Positions 28,001 through 36,606 of a stretch of 64,000 nucleotides of DNA are shown here, piece by piece. Made by a program: the position numbers and the translations under genes. The notes beneath the pieces are model-generated. The model made no database searches, had not been told where the DNA came from, and saw only the letters and a program-made list of their open reading frames with translations. Source of the DNA: Prochlorococcus sp. AG-315-D17 (GTDB lineage: Bacteria; Cyanobacteriota; Cyanobacteriia; PCC-6307; Cyanobiaceae); the NCBI GenBank assembly GCA_003283685.1, contig QBWD01000001.1, forward strand, positions 1-64,000, in the 5' to 3' direction. Positions within the stretch are counted from its first letter, which is position 1. The number at the start of each line of letters is the position of its first letter.

Positions 28001-28360
28001 ATGGAACCTAGCTTTTTTGAGAATCTAAAAAATAGCCCTCTAACTTTGGAGGATCTAAAATTAATTGAATTAACGAATCTGTCTATTTTGGAAAAACATC
28101 ATATAAGGATGCTTTCTCATTGCCTTGGATGTTTTAAATCTATGAAGAGTAAAAATACAGAAGGTTCTATACCCGATAAAGAGATTTGGATGGAGTGGTG
28201 TTTATCCAGGCCAGAAATGGTAAATGATGATGAGTTTATTCATGTTTTATTTGAGCAATTTTCAGGAGCAGCTGTTCAGTTGGAAAAATTATCTGACGTT
28301 TATAAAGTGCCACCATTGGAGTTGACTTTGAAAGATCTAATCGCGATTTATCAGAAATAA
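28001..28360 (+). CDS. hypothetical protein, likely cyanobacterial
   Basis: A 119-residue helical soluble protein. It has an acidic, Leu-rich N-terminus (PLTLEDLKLIELTNLSILE), then KHHIRMLSHCLGCFKSM with two cysteines three apart (C-L-G-C), and an acidic C-terminal half. Start at ATG 28001; an in-frame TTG 6 nt earlier is possible. The CxxC with adjacent histidines could be a metal or redox site, though a single CxxC is weak evidence. I do not recognise the family. It sits alone between two repeat-bearing intergenic regions. Confidence 0.6.
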   Translation: MEPSFFENLKNSPLTLEDLKLIELTNLSILEKHHIRMLSHCLGCFKSMKSKNTEGSIPDKEIWMEWCLSRPEMVNDDEFIHVLFEQFSGAAVQLEKLSDVYKVPPLELTLKDLIAIYQK

Positions 28361-28663
28361 CGTCTTATTTTACTTTTTTTGCGCACCTGCAACTATTGGC
28401 TTGGCTGGATCACTGGATGATCCCAAAGAAAAGTGGTTGATAGGATTTGGAAATCCGCCTGATTTTTCTAAGAAATTTTTGTGGGATATGGAAAATCCAT
28501 GAAGACTGTCTAGTTTTGCAGTAAGCAGTGATAGCAATACATTAGATAGTTTGCGACTATTGATTATTTTGTCCTCAGAGTCAGTAGATCCTGACTACTC
28601 CAACGATAAGAGCACATTTGAGCACATACTTATTCCGTTGATCCCAAAGAAAAACCGAGGAAA
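28361..28663. other. intergenic leader region with direct repeats and hairpins
   Basis: About 300 nt with no gene. A 15-nt sequence, TGATCCCAAAGAAAA, occurs at 28418-28432 and again at 28639-28653, the second copy ending 10 nt before the GTG start at 28664. The first copy overlaps the hairpin GGATCA-CTGGA-TGATCC (28407-28423). Further on, AGTCAG (28579-28584) pairs with CTGACT (28591-28596), and AGCACAT is tandemly repeated with a 10-nt period at 28611-28627. It is probably a structured 5' leader or a promoter region of the DUF4912 gene. Confidence 0.45.
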
Positions 28664-29767
28664 GTGTTTGTGGCCATTGAGCAAGAATCGCTGTCACGTT
28701 TAACTCTTCGTCAGCTTCGTATTAAAGCTAGTAAGTTGGGCATTCCGCTTTACAGTCGACAATCTAAGGCTGCTTTAATAAAAGGTGTTTTTCTGAAGGA
28801 ACAAAAGCAAGAATTAGAGAAAGAACTCATATCTTCCTCAAATCAATCTGATAGAGAAACATCTGGCTCAAAGGTTTCAGCTAATTCAAAGACAAATGTA
28901 GTTTTTCTTCCTAAGGACCCAGAGTGGGCTTACGTTTTCTGGGAAATATCTGAACAAGATCGTAATAAAGCTCAAGTACAAGGGGCTAAAAGACTTTGTC
29001 TACGTTTATCAGATATTACTGGCACTCAAAACGGTGTAGCCAACCCTGGAACTTTTCAAGAAGTTACGGTAGAAAGTCACAGCACAGAATGGTACTTACC
29101 AATTCCTCTGGGAGGTAGAGAATATAGTGTTGAATTAGGTTATCGGATTGGTCATAAATGGATGTCTTTGGCATTCTCATCTTCAGCAACAGTTCCTTCA
29201 CTTCATCCAAGTGATCAAATCCTTGATCAATTTGTTCCATTTAGCTTGGAAGCTTATTCAAAAATACCAACGACAACAGAGCCTGAAGAAGTGAACTACA
29301 CTTTAGATCAACCAGATAGTGGTTTGCATGAACGTTTATATCAGTCAGCTACAACAAAATTCAGATCTAGACGAGTTGGGTCTGAAGAGTTTCAAGAGAG
29401 TCCTTTAAGAGATCAAAGTAATCAACATCAATCTGGTGCAGGGCTTTGGGCTAGTGGATTAAATGAATCTGGGATTGGAGGAGTAATTTCACAACGTTCT
29501 TTTTGGTTGGTTGCGGATGCGGAATTAATCGTTTATGGGGCAACTGATCCTGCTGCACAATTGTTTATTGAAGATGAACCAGTTCCTTTAGCAAATGATG
29601 GTACTTTTAGATTGCAAGTTCCATTTAGAGATGGGACGCAAAATTATTCAATTAAAGCAATCGATAAAGATGGATTTGATACCAGGAACATAACAATGAA
29701 ATTTGAGAGAGTCACTCCTGTTGATAACACTAATCCAAGCGGCAAAGGTGAATCAGAATGGTTCTAA
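28664..29767 (+). CDS. DUF4912 protein with SAP/Rho-N-like N-terminus
   Basis: A 367-residue protein. Residues 8-45 (RLTLRQLRIKASKLGIPLYSRQSKAALI) form a helix-turn-helix-like SAP or Rho N-terminal motif, often nucleic-acid binding. Residues about 78-175 match DUF4912, with FLPKDPEWAYVFWEIS and a series of beta strands. The C-terminal part (about 265-350) is a beta-rich IG-like domain with FWLVADAELIVYGATDP. Such proteins are widespread in cyanobacteria without a known function. The GTG start has AGGAAA just upstream. Confidence 0.8.
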   Translation: MFVAIEQESLSRLTLRQLRIKASKLGIPLYSRQSKAALIKGVFLKEQKQELEKELISSSNQSDRETSGSKVSANSKTNVVFLPKDPEWAYVFWEISEQDRNKAQVQGAKRLCLRLSDITGTQNGVANPGTFQEVTVESHSTEWYLPIPLGGREYSVELGYRIGHKWMSLAFSSSATVPSLHPSDQILDQFVPFSLEAYSKIPTTTEPEEVNYTLDQPDSGLHERLYQSATTKFRSRRVGSEEFQESPLRDQSNQHQSGAGLWASGLNESGIGGVISQRSFWLVADAELIVYGATDPAAQLFIEDEPVPLANDGTFRLQVPFRDGTQNYSIKAIDKDGFDTRNITMKFERVTPVDNTNPSGKGESEWF

Positions 29768-29786
29768 GACTTGCTTTTAAGATTTG

Positions 29787-29957
29787 ATGATTCGCTGGAT
29801 TGTTGCACTCACCCCTATAGTTGGGGCTATTTCTTTCCCTTTATTAATACCTACTGTTATTCAACGTCTTGGACTCGGGGCGGGAGTTTTAACTGCATTG
29901 CTCTTGAGCACTATTTGGTTTGTCGCAATGCTTCGCACAGCTGAAATGCCTCACTGA
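29787..29957 (+). CDS. small two-span membrane protein, 56 aa
   Basis: The ORF begins MIRWIVALTPIVGAIS and ends RTAEMPH. Two hydrophobic stretches (about 4-23 and 31-50) are separated by a short IQRLGLGAG turn, giving a hairpin membrane protein. It starts 19 nt after the DUF4912 stop and precedes pgm by 64 nt on the same strand, so it is likely part of that transcript. The family is not recognised. Confidence 0.65.
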   Translation: MIRWIVALTPIVGAISFPLLIPTVIQRLGLGAGVLTALLLSTIWFVAMLRTAEMPH

Positions 29958-30021
29958 GTGTAAGTATTGTAGTTGGGATCTCGGATCAATCTTTTAACAT
30001 TACTCTTAACTTTTAAATAAA

Positions 30022-31671
30022 GTGTTCTCTTCAAAATTTAGCCAAGTTAAGGTTAAGTTACGCAAACCTTTCACTGATCAAAAGCCAGGAACTTCTGGCC
30101 TACGTAAAAGTACTTTGAAATTTCAAGAAGAGCATTATCTTGAGAGCTTTGTTGAATCAATATTTCGAACTTTACCTGGAATAAATGGTGGAACTTTAGT
30201 TTTAGGTGGAGACGGTAGATATGGAAATAAAAGAGCTATCGATATTATTCTTAGAATGGCCGCTGCTCATGGTATTCAAAAAGTTATAACGACTGTAGAT
30301 GGAATTTTATCTACTCCTGCAGCCTCTCATTTGATTCGTACAAATAAAGCAATTGGAGGAATTATTTTATCTGCCAGTCATAATCCAGGAGGTCTCAATG
30401 GTGATTTCGGTGTAAAGCTAAATGGTTCAAATGGAGGCCCAGCTTCTGAGTCAGTCACTGATAAAATTTATAATTTTTCAAAGACACTCAATGAATACAA
30501 TATAGTTCAGTGTGAATCAATAAGTTCTTTTGCTGTTGGGACTTATAACTTGGCCTCAACTATTGTTGAAGTTATAGATGGAATAGAAGATTATTTGAAT
30601 TTAATGCAAAAAATTTTTGATTTTGATCTAATTAGTTCATATATAAAAAAAGATTTTCCAATTGTTTTTGATGCACTAAATGCTGTTACTGGTCCTTATG
30701 CAAAGCGTATATTTTTAGATATTTTGGGGGCGCCTGCAGAAACAATCAGAAATGGAATACCTCTAGAAGATTTTGGAGGCCTTCATCCTGATCCCAACCT
30801 AACTTATGCTAAAGATCTTGCTGATCTACTTCTTAAAGGTGATAAGTTTTCTTTTGGGGCAGCATGTGATGGAGATGGGGATAGAAATATGATTTTGGGA
30901 CGAGAATGTTTTGTTAATCCAAGTGATAGTTTAGCAATCTTAGCTGCTAATTATGATTGCGTACCAGGATATTCAAAAGGTTTGTCTGGTGTTGCGCGCT
31001 CTATGCCTACAAGCTCAGCAGTTGATGTTGTAGCAAAGGATTTAGGTATAAAGTGCTTTGAAACTCCAACTGGATGGAAATTTTTTGGCAATCTTCTCGA
31101 TGCCAATCAAATTACTCTGTGTGGAGAAGAGAGCTTTGGGACTGGTAGTGATCATGTAAGAGAAAAAGATGGCTTGTGGGCAGTTCTTTTCTGGCTGCAG
31201 ATTCTCGCAAAGAAGAAAAAATCTGTGTCTGAGATAATGAAAAGTCATTGGCTCAAGTTTGGTCGACATTATTACTCTCGACATGATTACGAGTCGATTC
31301 CTTCTGAGGTTGCTAACTCTCTTTATCAAAGATTAGCTCTTATGCTCCCTACTCTCAAAGGTCAATCTTTTGCTGGCAAGAAAATTCAAATAGCTGATGA
31401 TTTTAGTTATACAGATCCCGTAGATAGTTCAGTTACCTCTAACCAAGGATTAAGAATATTGTTAGATGATGGCAGTCGAGTTGTCGTGAGACTTTCTGGT
31501 ACTGGAACGCAAGGTGCAACACTGAGAGTTTATTTGGAAAGCTTTGTTTCAAGAACTGGTGATCTAGATCAAGATCCCCAGTTAGCTCTTTCTTCATTAA
31601 TTATGTCTATTGACTCTCTTGCTGAAATCTCTAGCCGAACAGGGATGTCAACTCCAACGGTTATTACATGA
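30022..31671 (+). CDS. pgm: phosphoglucomutase (alpha-D-glucose-specific)
   Basis: A 549-residue enzyme interconverting glucose-1-phosphate and glucose-6-phosphate, the link between glycogen or glucan synthesis and central carbon metabolism. Features are the N-terminal KPGTSGLRK, the phosphoserine loop SASHNPGG near residue 116, the Mg-binding DGDGDRNM near 282, the sugar-binding CGEESFGTGSDHVREKDG near 368 and the phosphate-binding RLSGTGTQGATLR near 492. It matches the eukaryotic-like PGM1 branch by layout. GTG start. Confidence 0.95.
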   Translation: MFSSKFSQVKVKLRKPFTDQKPGTSGLRKSTLKFQEEHYLESFVESIFRTLPGINGGTLVLGGDGRYGNKRAIDIILRMAAAHGIQKVITTVDGILSTPAASHLIRTNKAIGGIILSASHNPGGLNGDFGVKLNGSNGGPASESVTDKIYNFSKTLNEYNIVQCESISSFAVGTYNLASTIVEVIDGIEDYLNLMQKIFDFDLISSYIKKDFPIVFDALNAVTGPYAKRIFLDILGAPAETIRNGIPLEDFGGLHPDPNLTYAKDLADLLLKGDKFSFGAACDGDGDRNMILGRECFVNPSDSLAILAANYDCVPGYSKGLSGVARSMPTSSAVDVVAKDLGIKCFETPTGWKFFGNLLDANQITLCGEESFGTGSDHVREKDGLWAVLFWLQILAKKKKSVSEIMKSHWLKFGRHYYSRHDYESIPSEVANSLYQRLALMLPTLKGQSFAGKKIQIADDFSYTDPVDSSVTSNQGLRILLDDGSRVVVRLSGTGTQGATLRVYLESFVSRTGDLDQDPQLALSSLIMSIDSLAEISSRTGMSTPTVIT

Positions 31672-31759
31672 ATAAATATAGTGTAAGTTGAAATTATTAA
31701 AAATTATTTTTTAATTGATATATTTCCTTTAAATTAGAAGATATTTACTGAAGTCTGTT

Positions 31760-33961
31760 TTGTCCAAAGATCTGTTTGCTTTTAATGGTGAACAGTTAAT
31801 TCAGAAGAATTCTCCTTTGGCTGATCGCTTGCGCCCTCGAACACTTGATGAATTTGTTGGCCAAGAGGACATTCTCGCAGAAGGCCGTCTTTTAAGACGG
31901 TCAATAGTTGCCGATAAAGTAGGTAATTTATTACTTTATGGACCTCCTGGTGTTGGCAAAACAACTTTGGCAAGAATTATTGCTTCTAATACTCTCTCCC
32001 ATTTCAGCGTTCTAAATGCAACTTTGGCGGGGATTAAAGATTTAAGAAGTGAGATTGATTCCGCAAGAGAAAGATTAAATAAATATAGCTTGCGTACTAT
32101 TTTATTTATCGATGAGGTGCATAGGTTTAATACTGGACAACAAGATGCATTATTGCCTTGGGTAGAGAATGGAACTGTGACATTAATTGGAGCAACTACA
32201 GAAAATCCATATTTTGAAGTTAATAAGGCTTTGGTTAGTAGAGCGAGATTATTTCGACTTAAAAGTCTTAATTCAGAAGCTTTGCATCAATTACTTCTAA
32301 GGGCACTAAATGATGAGGAAAGAGGTTATGGCAAAAAGTCAATCAATATATCCAATGCTGCTTCAAATCATTTGGTTAATGTTGCTAATGGAGATGCACG
32401 TACTTTGCTAAATGCACTGGAACTCGCAGTTGAAAGTACTCCCTCAAACAATGAAGGTGTAATCACAGTTGATTTGCAGATTGCTGAGGAGTCCATTCAG
32501 GAACGTGCGGTTCTATACGACAAAGTAGGGGATGCTCACTATGACACGATTAGCGCTTTTATTAAGTCCTTGCGTGGATCGGATCCTGATGCGGCGTTAT
32601 TCTGGCTTGCTCAAATGTTAGAAGCTGGAGAAAATCCAAGGTTTATCTTTAGGCGAATGCTTATTGCAGCGGTTGAAGATATTGGTTTAGCAGATCCTCA
32701 GGCTATTGTTGTTGTTGAGTCATGTGCTGCATCTTTTGATCGAATAGGTTTACCTGAGGGGATTTACCCAATTGCTCAAGCTGCTTTATATTTAGCTGCA
32801 ACTGATAAAAGTAATAGCATCAAAGGAGTTTTTAATGCTGTGGAGGCGGTTAGAAACTCTCAAACACAAAATGTTCCCTCACATCTTAAAGATCCTAATC
32901 GTGATCAAAAAGCTTTTGGTGATGGAATTGGTTATAAATATCCTCATGCATTTGCAGCCAATTGGATCCCTCAACAATATTTGCCTGAAACATTAAAGAC
33001 TGAGGTATTTTGGAAGCCCAGTCATCATGGCTGGGAGGGTGAGAGACGACCAGTTTTATATGAAAGAAGAGCTGAGCAATTAGCTGCAATAATTGAGGCT
33101 AGTCAACAAAACCCTTTAACAATTAATACGCGCCCAATTAATAAGGATTTTGATAAGTGGTTAATTCGACAGGTTGCTCAGGAAGGAGAAAGATTAAAGA
33201 AATTGATGATTAAATTATGGTCTGACGTTAATTGGCAACAAAATCATAGAGTTTTGGTGATAGGTTCAAACTCGTTATTATGGTCTTTAAAGCCTTTAAA
33301 AGAGGTTCATGAGGGAGGGGTCATTTTAGTTTCATCTATAGAAAACCATTCACGATTGTTCTCTGAAATAGCAGCTCTGGATCCAATGAATCGTCCTGGT
33401 TTGATTGACTCTACTGTTGAATCGTTTACTAAATTAGATGAAAATTATAAGTTTGAGGTTATTGGAGGAAGGATTCCTTGGAAGTTCTTTTCAGATAAAG
33501 ACCTTTGTAATTTGTGGCCTGTTATTACTCAGAAATGTACAAAGAATGCTCAATTGAGTTTATTACTTACTACTCCTTCTTCTGGCCCAGCTAATGCCTT
33601 GAAAGAATCCCTTGATATAAAGACCTTAGAAAACATTGATATCTCATTATTAAATGATTTGATTATTAATGAGGAAAAATGGTTAATTCAGGAAGATAAA
33701 AAGACTAAATTGTTATTAAATTTAAATCAATTAGGTTGGAAATCTTCTTTAGAAGAATGGACAGAATTTATTTACTTAAAAGTTGATGAGAAAATCTTAT
33801 ATAGATGGTTTGCTGAAAATGGAGATTATCAAAGTACAGTTCTTAGGGGTTATGATAAACAATCATTGAATTATTTTAAAAGTATATTTGATTTATTAAA
33901 AGGTAAAACTATTAAACAAAAGTTATTACATTCTAAATTGGTTGGAAAACTTGACGCTTAG
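31760..33961 (+). CDS. rarA: RarA/MgsA-type AAA ATPase fused to an extra C-terminal domain
   Basis: A 733-residue protein. Residues 1-435 are a full RarA: RPRTLDEFVGQEDIL at 23, Walker A GPPGVGKTT near 60, Walker B LFIDEVHRF near 117, sensor ATTENP near 146, and the RarA C-terminal helical part with YKYPHAF and WEGERRP. The remaining ~300 residues are not RarA. They include HRVLVIGSNSLLWSL near 495, a glycine-poor Rossmann-type start that may be a degenerate SAM-methyltransferase-like fold. RarA acts at stalled replication forks. TTG start. The stop overlaps the PPTase stop by 4 nt. Confidence 0.9.
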   Translation: MSKDLFAFNGEQLIQKNSPLADRLRPRTLDEFVGQEDILAEGRLLRRSIVADKVGNLLLYGPPGVGKTTLARIIASNTLSHFSVLNATLAGIKDLRSEIDSARERLNKYSLRTILFIDEVHRFNTGQQDALLPWVENGTVTLIGATTENPYFEVNKALVSRARLFRLKSLNSEALHQLLLRALNDEERGYGKKSINISNAASNHLVNVANGDARTLLNALELAVESTPSNNEGVITVDLQIAEESIQERAVLYDKVGDAHYDTISAFIKSLRGSDPDAALFWLAQMLEAGENPRFIFRRMLIAAVEDIGLADPQAIVVVESCAASFDRIGLPEGIYPIAQAALYLAATDKSNSIKGVFNAVEAVRNSQTQNVPSHLKDPNRDQKAFGDGIGYKYPHAFAANWIPQQYLPETLKTEVFWKPSHHGWEGERRPVLYERRAEQLAAIIEASQQNPLTINTRPINKDFDKWLIRQVAQEGERLKKLMIKLWSDVNWQQNHRVLVIGSNSLLWSLKPLKEVHEGGVILVSSIENHSRLFSEIAALDPMNRPGLIDSTVESFTKLDENYKFEVIGGRIPWKFFSDKDLCNLWPVITQKCTKNAQLSLLLTTPSSGPANALKESLDIKTLENIDISLLNDLIINEEKWLIQEDKKTKLLLNLNQLGWKSSLEEWTEFIYLKVDEKILYRWFAENGDYQSTVLRGYDKQSLNYFKSIFDLLKGKTIKQKLLHSKLVGKLDA

Positions 33962-34614
33962 TTAATACAAAGTATTGGATTTAATGAGATTAGCTTTTCA
34001 TCTACTGCTATGGAATAAGTCCAGTATTTGTAGTTTCGATTAAAAACTTTTACTTTATTTTTATTTGAATGATGATAGGCAAAAGATGTATTATTTTTCC
34101 AAATCCATTGATTTAAATTGGTTGCTATTTTTTCACCTTTCGACTTAATTGTAGCTTCTTTGATAGTCCACCTTTTGAGAACTTGTTCTTGTATTTGTGT
34201 TGGAGATAAGTTTCTTATTTCATCATTTTCAATTTTACTGAAAAAGCGTTTTGATATCTCTTCTGCTTTGAATTCTCTATCTTGTCTTTCAATATCTATG
34301 CCTATTCTTTTGGATGACCAGCCTATAAGTAGTGCATCTGAGCAATGACTAATACTAATGTGCCCCCATCCTTCATCTAAAAGAGGAGCTTTTCCCGGCT
34401 CTGCTTTTAAAGGGATTTTAAGAGGATCTAATCCTGTCATATGTGAGATAGCATTCCTTGCACAACCCCTTGATAAATGGAAAATCAATCTCTTCTTTGT
34501 GGTTAGCTTACTTGTCCATTCTTTCTCCTCGTTTGAAATAGGTAAAAGTTTTGATGGAATTAAAAAGAACCAAAGACCTAGTACGCTTGTATTTTCTATT
34601 TGACTAGTAATCAT
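33958..34614 (-). CDS. 4'-phosphopantetheinyl transferase (Sfp type)
   Basis: A 218-residue protein with the Sfp/HetI family motifs GIDIERQDRE near residue 108 and WTIKEATIKSKGEKI near 150, which provide the Mg and CoA-binding acids and the K-E-A-x-x-K motif. It transfers phosphopantetheine from CoA to acyl carrier protein (or other carriers), turning apo into holo form. Since acpS is not seen here, it may be the sole PPTase, as in many cyanobacteria (inference). Its ATG overlaps the peroxiredoxin ATG in one CATG. No alternative start codon lies nearby in frame. Confidence 0.92.
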   Translation of the reverse strand: MITSQIENTSVLGLWFFLIPSKLLPISNEEKEWTSKLTTKKRLIFHLSRGCARNAISHMTGLDPLKIPLKAEPGKAPLLDEGWGHISISHCSDALLIGWSSKRIGIDIERQDREFKAEEISKRFFSKIENDEIRNLSPTQIQEQVLKRWTIKEATIKSKGEKIATNLNQWIWKNNTSFAYHHSNKNKVKVFNRNYKYWTYSIAVDEKLISLNPILCIN

Positions 34615-35080
34615 GCCTTTGCGTATTGGAGATCCTGCGCCGGATTTTACTCTCTCAAATCAGGATGGTACTGATATGAGTTTGTCATCTTTTAAGGGAT
34701 CTAGGGTCGTTATTTATTTTTATCCAAAAGATAACACTCCAGGATGTACAAAAGAGGCGTGTAACTTTAGAGATAATTGGGATCTTTTAGAGTCAAGTGG
34801 TATTAAAGTTTTAGGTGTCAGTAAGGATGACTCAAATTCACACTTAAAGTTTATTAATAAATATGAATTACCTTTTACTCTTTTAACTGACTCCGAACCG
34901 TGCCCAGTTGCAACTTCTTATGAAAGTTATGGGTTGAAAAAATTTATGGGTAGAGAGTATTATGGAATGATGAGGCATACTTATGTAGTTGATAAAAATG
35001 GAAAAATTGAACTTATTTATCTAAAAGTTAAGGCAGCTAATATGGCTAATCAAATTCTAAGTGATCTTGGTTTAGACTGA
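34613..35080 (+). CDS. bcp: peroxiredoxin Q / bacterioferritin comigratory protein
   Basis: A 155-residue thiol peroxidase. The active site NTPGCTKEAC near residue 45 has the peroxidatic and resolving cysteines four residues apart, the PrxQ arrangement with an intramolecular disulfide recycled by thioredoxin. It detoxifies hydrogen and lipid peroxides. No transit or signal sequence; cytoplasmic. Its start codon overlaps that of the divergent PPTase, and its last 35 nt overlap the 3' end of the pantothenate kinase gene on the other strand. Confidence 0.96.
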   Translation: MPLRIGDPAPDFTLSNQDGTDMSLSSFKGSRVVIYFYPKDNTPGCTKEACNFRDNWDLLESSGIKVLGVSKDDSNSHLKFINKYELPFTLLTDSEPCPVATSYESYGLKKFMGREYYGMMRHTYVVDKNGKIELIYLKVKAANMANQILSDLGLD

Positions 35081-35768
35081 ATTTGTGTAGAATATTAACC
35101 ATTCCTTCAAGTACAAGATTTGGATAATATTTAACATCAATAGATCTATTTATAAGTTCCTTATATATTATTGAAGAATCACCTCCACATAGCCATATTG
35201 TGAAATTGGTTTCATCATATGCTTTTGCAATGGCACCCACTAGACCATTTATCGATCCTTTGATCATTGCATCTTCAGTTTTATATTGAAAAGTCTTTTC
35301 AGGTATTACATTCATACTTGGTTCCTCTAAGTTTAATGCTCCTTTAGCCATAGAAGATAATTGAAGCTTTAGTCCTGCGATTAATTGTCCCCCAGCAAAT
35401 TCTCCTTTATTTGTTATTTTTGTAATACTCAAAATTGTACCTGCATCAACGATTAAAAGTCCGTCTGTTTTAATCCTTAAATATGATGCTTTTTGAAATG
35501 CACTCCATGCTGATAAAGCCCTATCAATTCCTAAATTAGATGGGACATTTAATAATGGAATATCATTTAAACTTAATCGCTTAGAAGGATTTAACTCAAT
35601 TGTTTTTGGAATCGGACCCACTGCAGCCCAATTTATTTGACTAGGTTCTGTGTTTCTGAATTCTATTGGATTGGGAGAAGTATGAAAGTATTTCCATTCG
35701 TTTTTGATTTTACATGCCCAATGCCATCTACTATTTCCAATCATCAGACAATTTTCTTTTGAATACAC
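35046..35768 (-). CDS. coaX: type III pantothenate kinase (variant active site)
   Basis: About 240 residues. It phosphorylates pantothenate, the first step of CoA synthesis. Type III features seen are MIGNSRWHWA at the N-terminus, LGIDRALSAWSAF near residue 85, VDAGTILSITKI near 110 and AGGQLIAGLKLQ near 128. The usual D-x-G-N-T phosphate-binding motif appears as M-I-G-N-S, so the key Asp is replaced by Met. I chose the GTG at 35768 (AGGA 9-10 nt upstream, after the cysH stop). GTG at 35813 would overlap cysH, and ATG at 35744 would cut strand 1. Confidence 0.82.
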   Translation of the reverse strand: MYSKENCLMIGNSRWHWACKIKNEWKYFHTSPNPIEFRNTEPSQINWAAVGPIPKTIELNPSKRLSLNDIPLLNVPSNLGIDRALSAWSAFQKASYLRIKTDGLLIVDAGTILSITKITNKGEFAGGQLIAGLKLQLSSMAKGALNLEEPSMNVIPEKTFQYKTEDAMIKGSINGLVGAIAKAYDETNFTIWLCGGDSSIIYKELINRSIDVKYYPNLVLEGMVNILHKFSLNQDHLEFD

Positions 35769-35779
35769 GAGTAGAATTC

Positions 35780-36535
35780 CTAATTGATTTCCTGGTTTAT
35801 ATGTATTCCACACTCTTCGCTGACTCCTCCAAACCTAGTAGATCGTCCTTTATTATTAACATTTTCTGCCTGGCTAGAGTGCCAATCACCAACAGTTGAA
35901 AAACCCTTCTCAAATAAAGGGTGTTGAGGTAAATTATTTTCTTGCATGTAATAGAAAATATCCTTTTTACTCCAATTTAAAAGAGGTCTGAGAGATAAAC
36001 GCCCTCTAATAAAATCAATTAGATTCATAGACTCTCTATTGTTGGTTTGTCCTTTTCTTACTCCACTTGCCCAGCACTTAATATCTTTAGTGTACAAAGC
36101 TTTTTCAAGAGGTTGTACTTTTCGCATTTGATGATATTTTTCAAAATCTTCTTGAGACTCTGTTTCCCAAAGACGTCCGTATAAGGCTTCCATTCTTGCT
36201 GGGGATACATTGCTTTGATTAATTACTAAATCTATTTCAAATATTTTTGTAAGCTGATCAGCATAGATATAAGTTTCCTTGGGAAGGTATCCAGTATCAA
36301 TCCAAATTACTTTTGGTTTTTTTCTTGATTTGAAAATCCCTGTCATATGAAGTAAGACAGCTGATTGAATTCCAAAACTTGTAGTTAAAGCAAATTTATC
36401 GGCAAATTGCTCATGACCCCATAGGAGAAGATCTTGAGCTGAGAGTTTTTTAAGATCTTCTCTAGTTTCATCAAGTGATTTCTTTAATAAGTCTTGTGAA
36501 TTATTAAAGGGATTTGTTTTGGATTCTTTCTTCAT
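35780..36535 (-). CDS. cysH: phosphoadenylyl-sulfate (PAPS) reductase
   Basis: A 251-residue protein reducing activated sulfate to sulfite. Features are the PP-loop-type TTSFGIQSAVLLH near residue 51, WIDTGYLPKETY near 75 and the C-terminal catalytic ECGIHIN. The cysteine pair that precedes RKVxPL in Fe-S APS reductases is absent: the segment reads YHQMRKVQPL. This points to the thioredoxin-dependent PAPS type without a 4Fe-4S cluster, as in E. coli. It is followed after 11 nt by coaX and diverges from the NDH-2 gene. Confidence 0.93.
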   Translation of the reverse strand: MKKESKTNPFNNSQDLLKKSLDETREDLKKLSAQDLLLWGHEQFADKFALTTSFGIQSAVLLHMTGIFKSRKKPKVIWIDTGYLPKETYIYADQLTKIFEIDLVINQSNVSPARMEALYGRLWETESQEDFEKYHQMRKVQPLEKALYTKDIKCWASGVRKGQTNNRESMNLIDFIRGRLSLRPLLNWSKKDIFYYMQENNLPQHPLFEKGFSTVGDWHSSQAENVNNKGRSTRFGGVSEECGIHINQEIN

Positions 36536-36606
36536 ATTTGAGCATTGAATGCCGAATCGTTAAAAGTTTGTTTAGGGTCTCTTAAATCATCTTAGATCTT
36601 GTCCCT

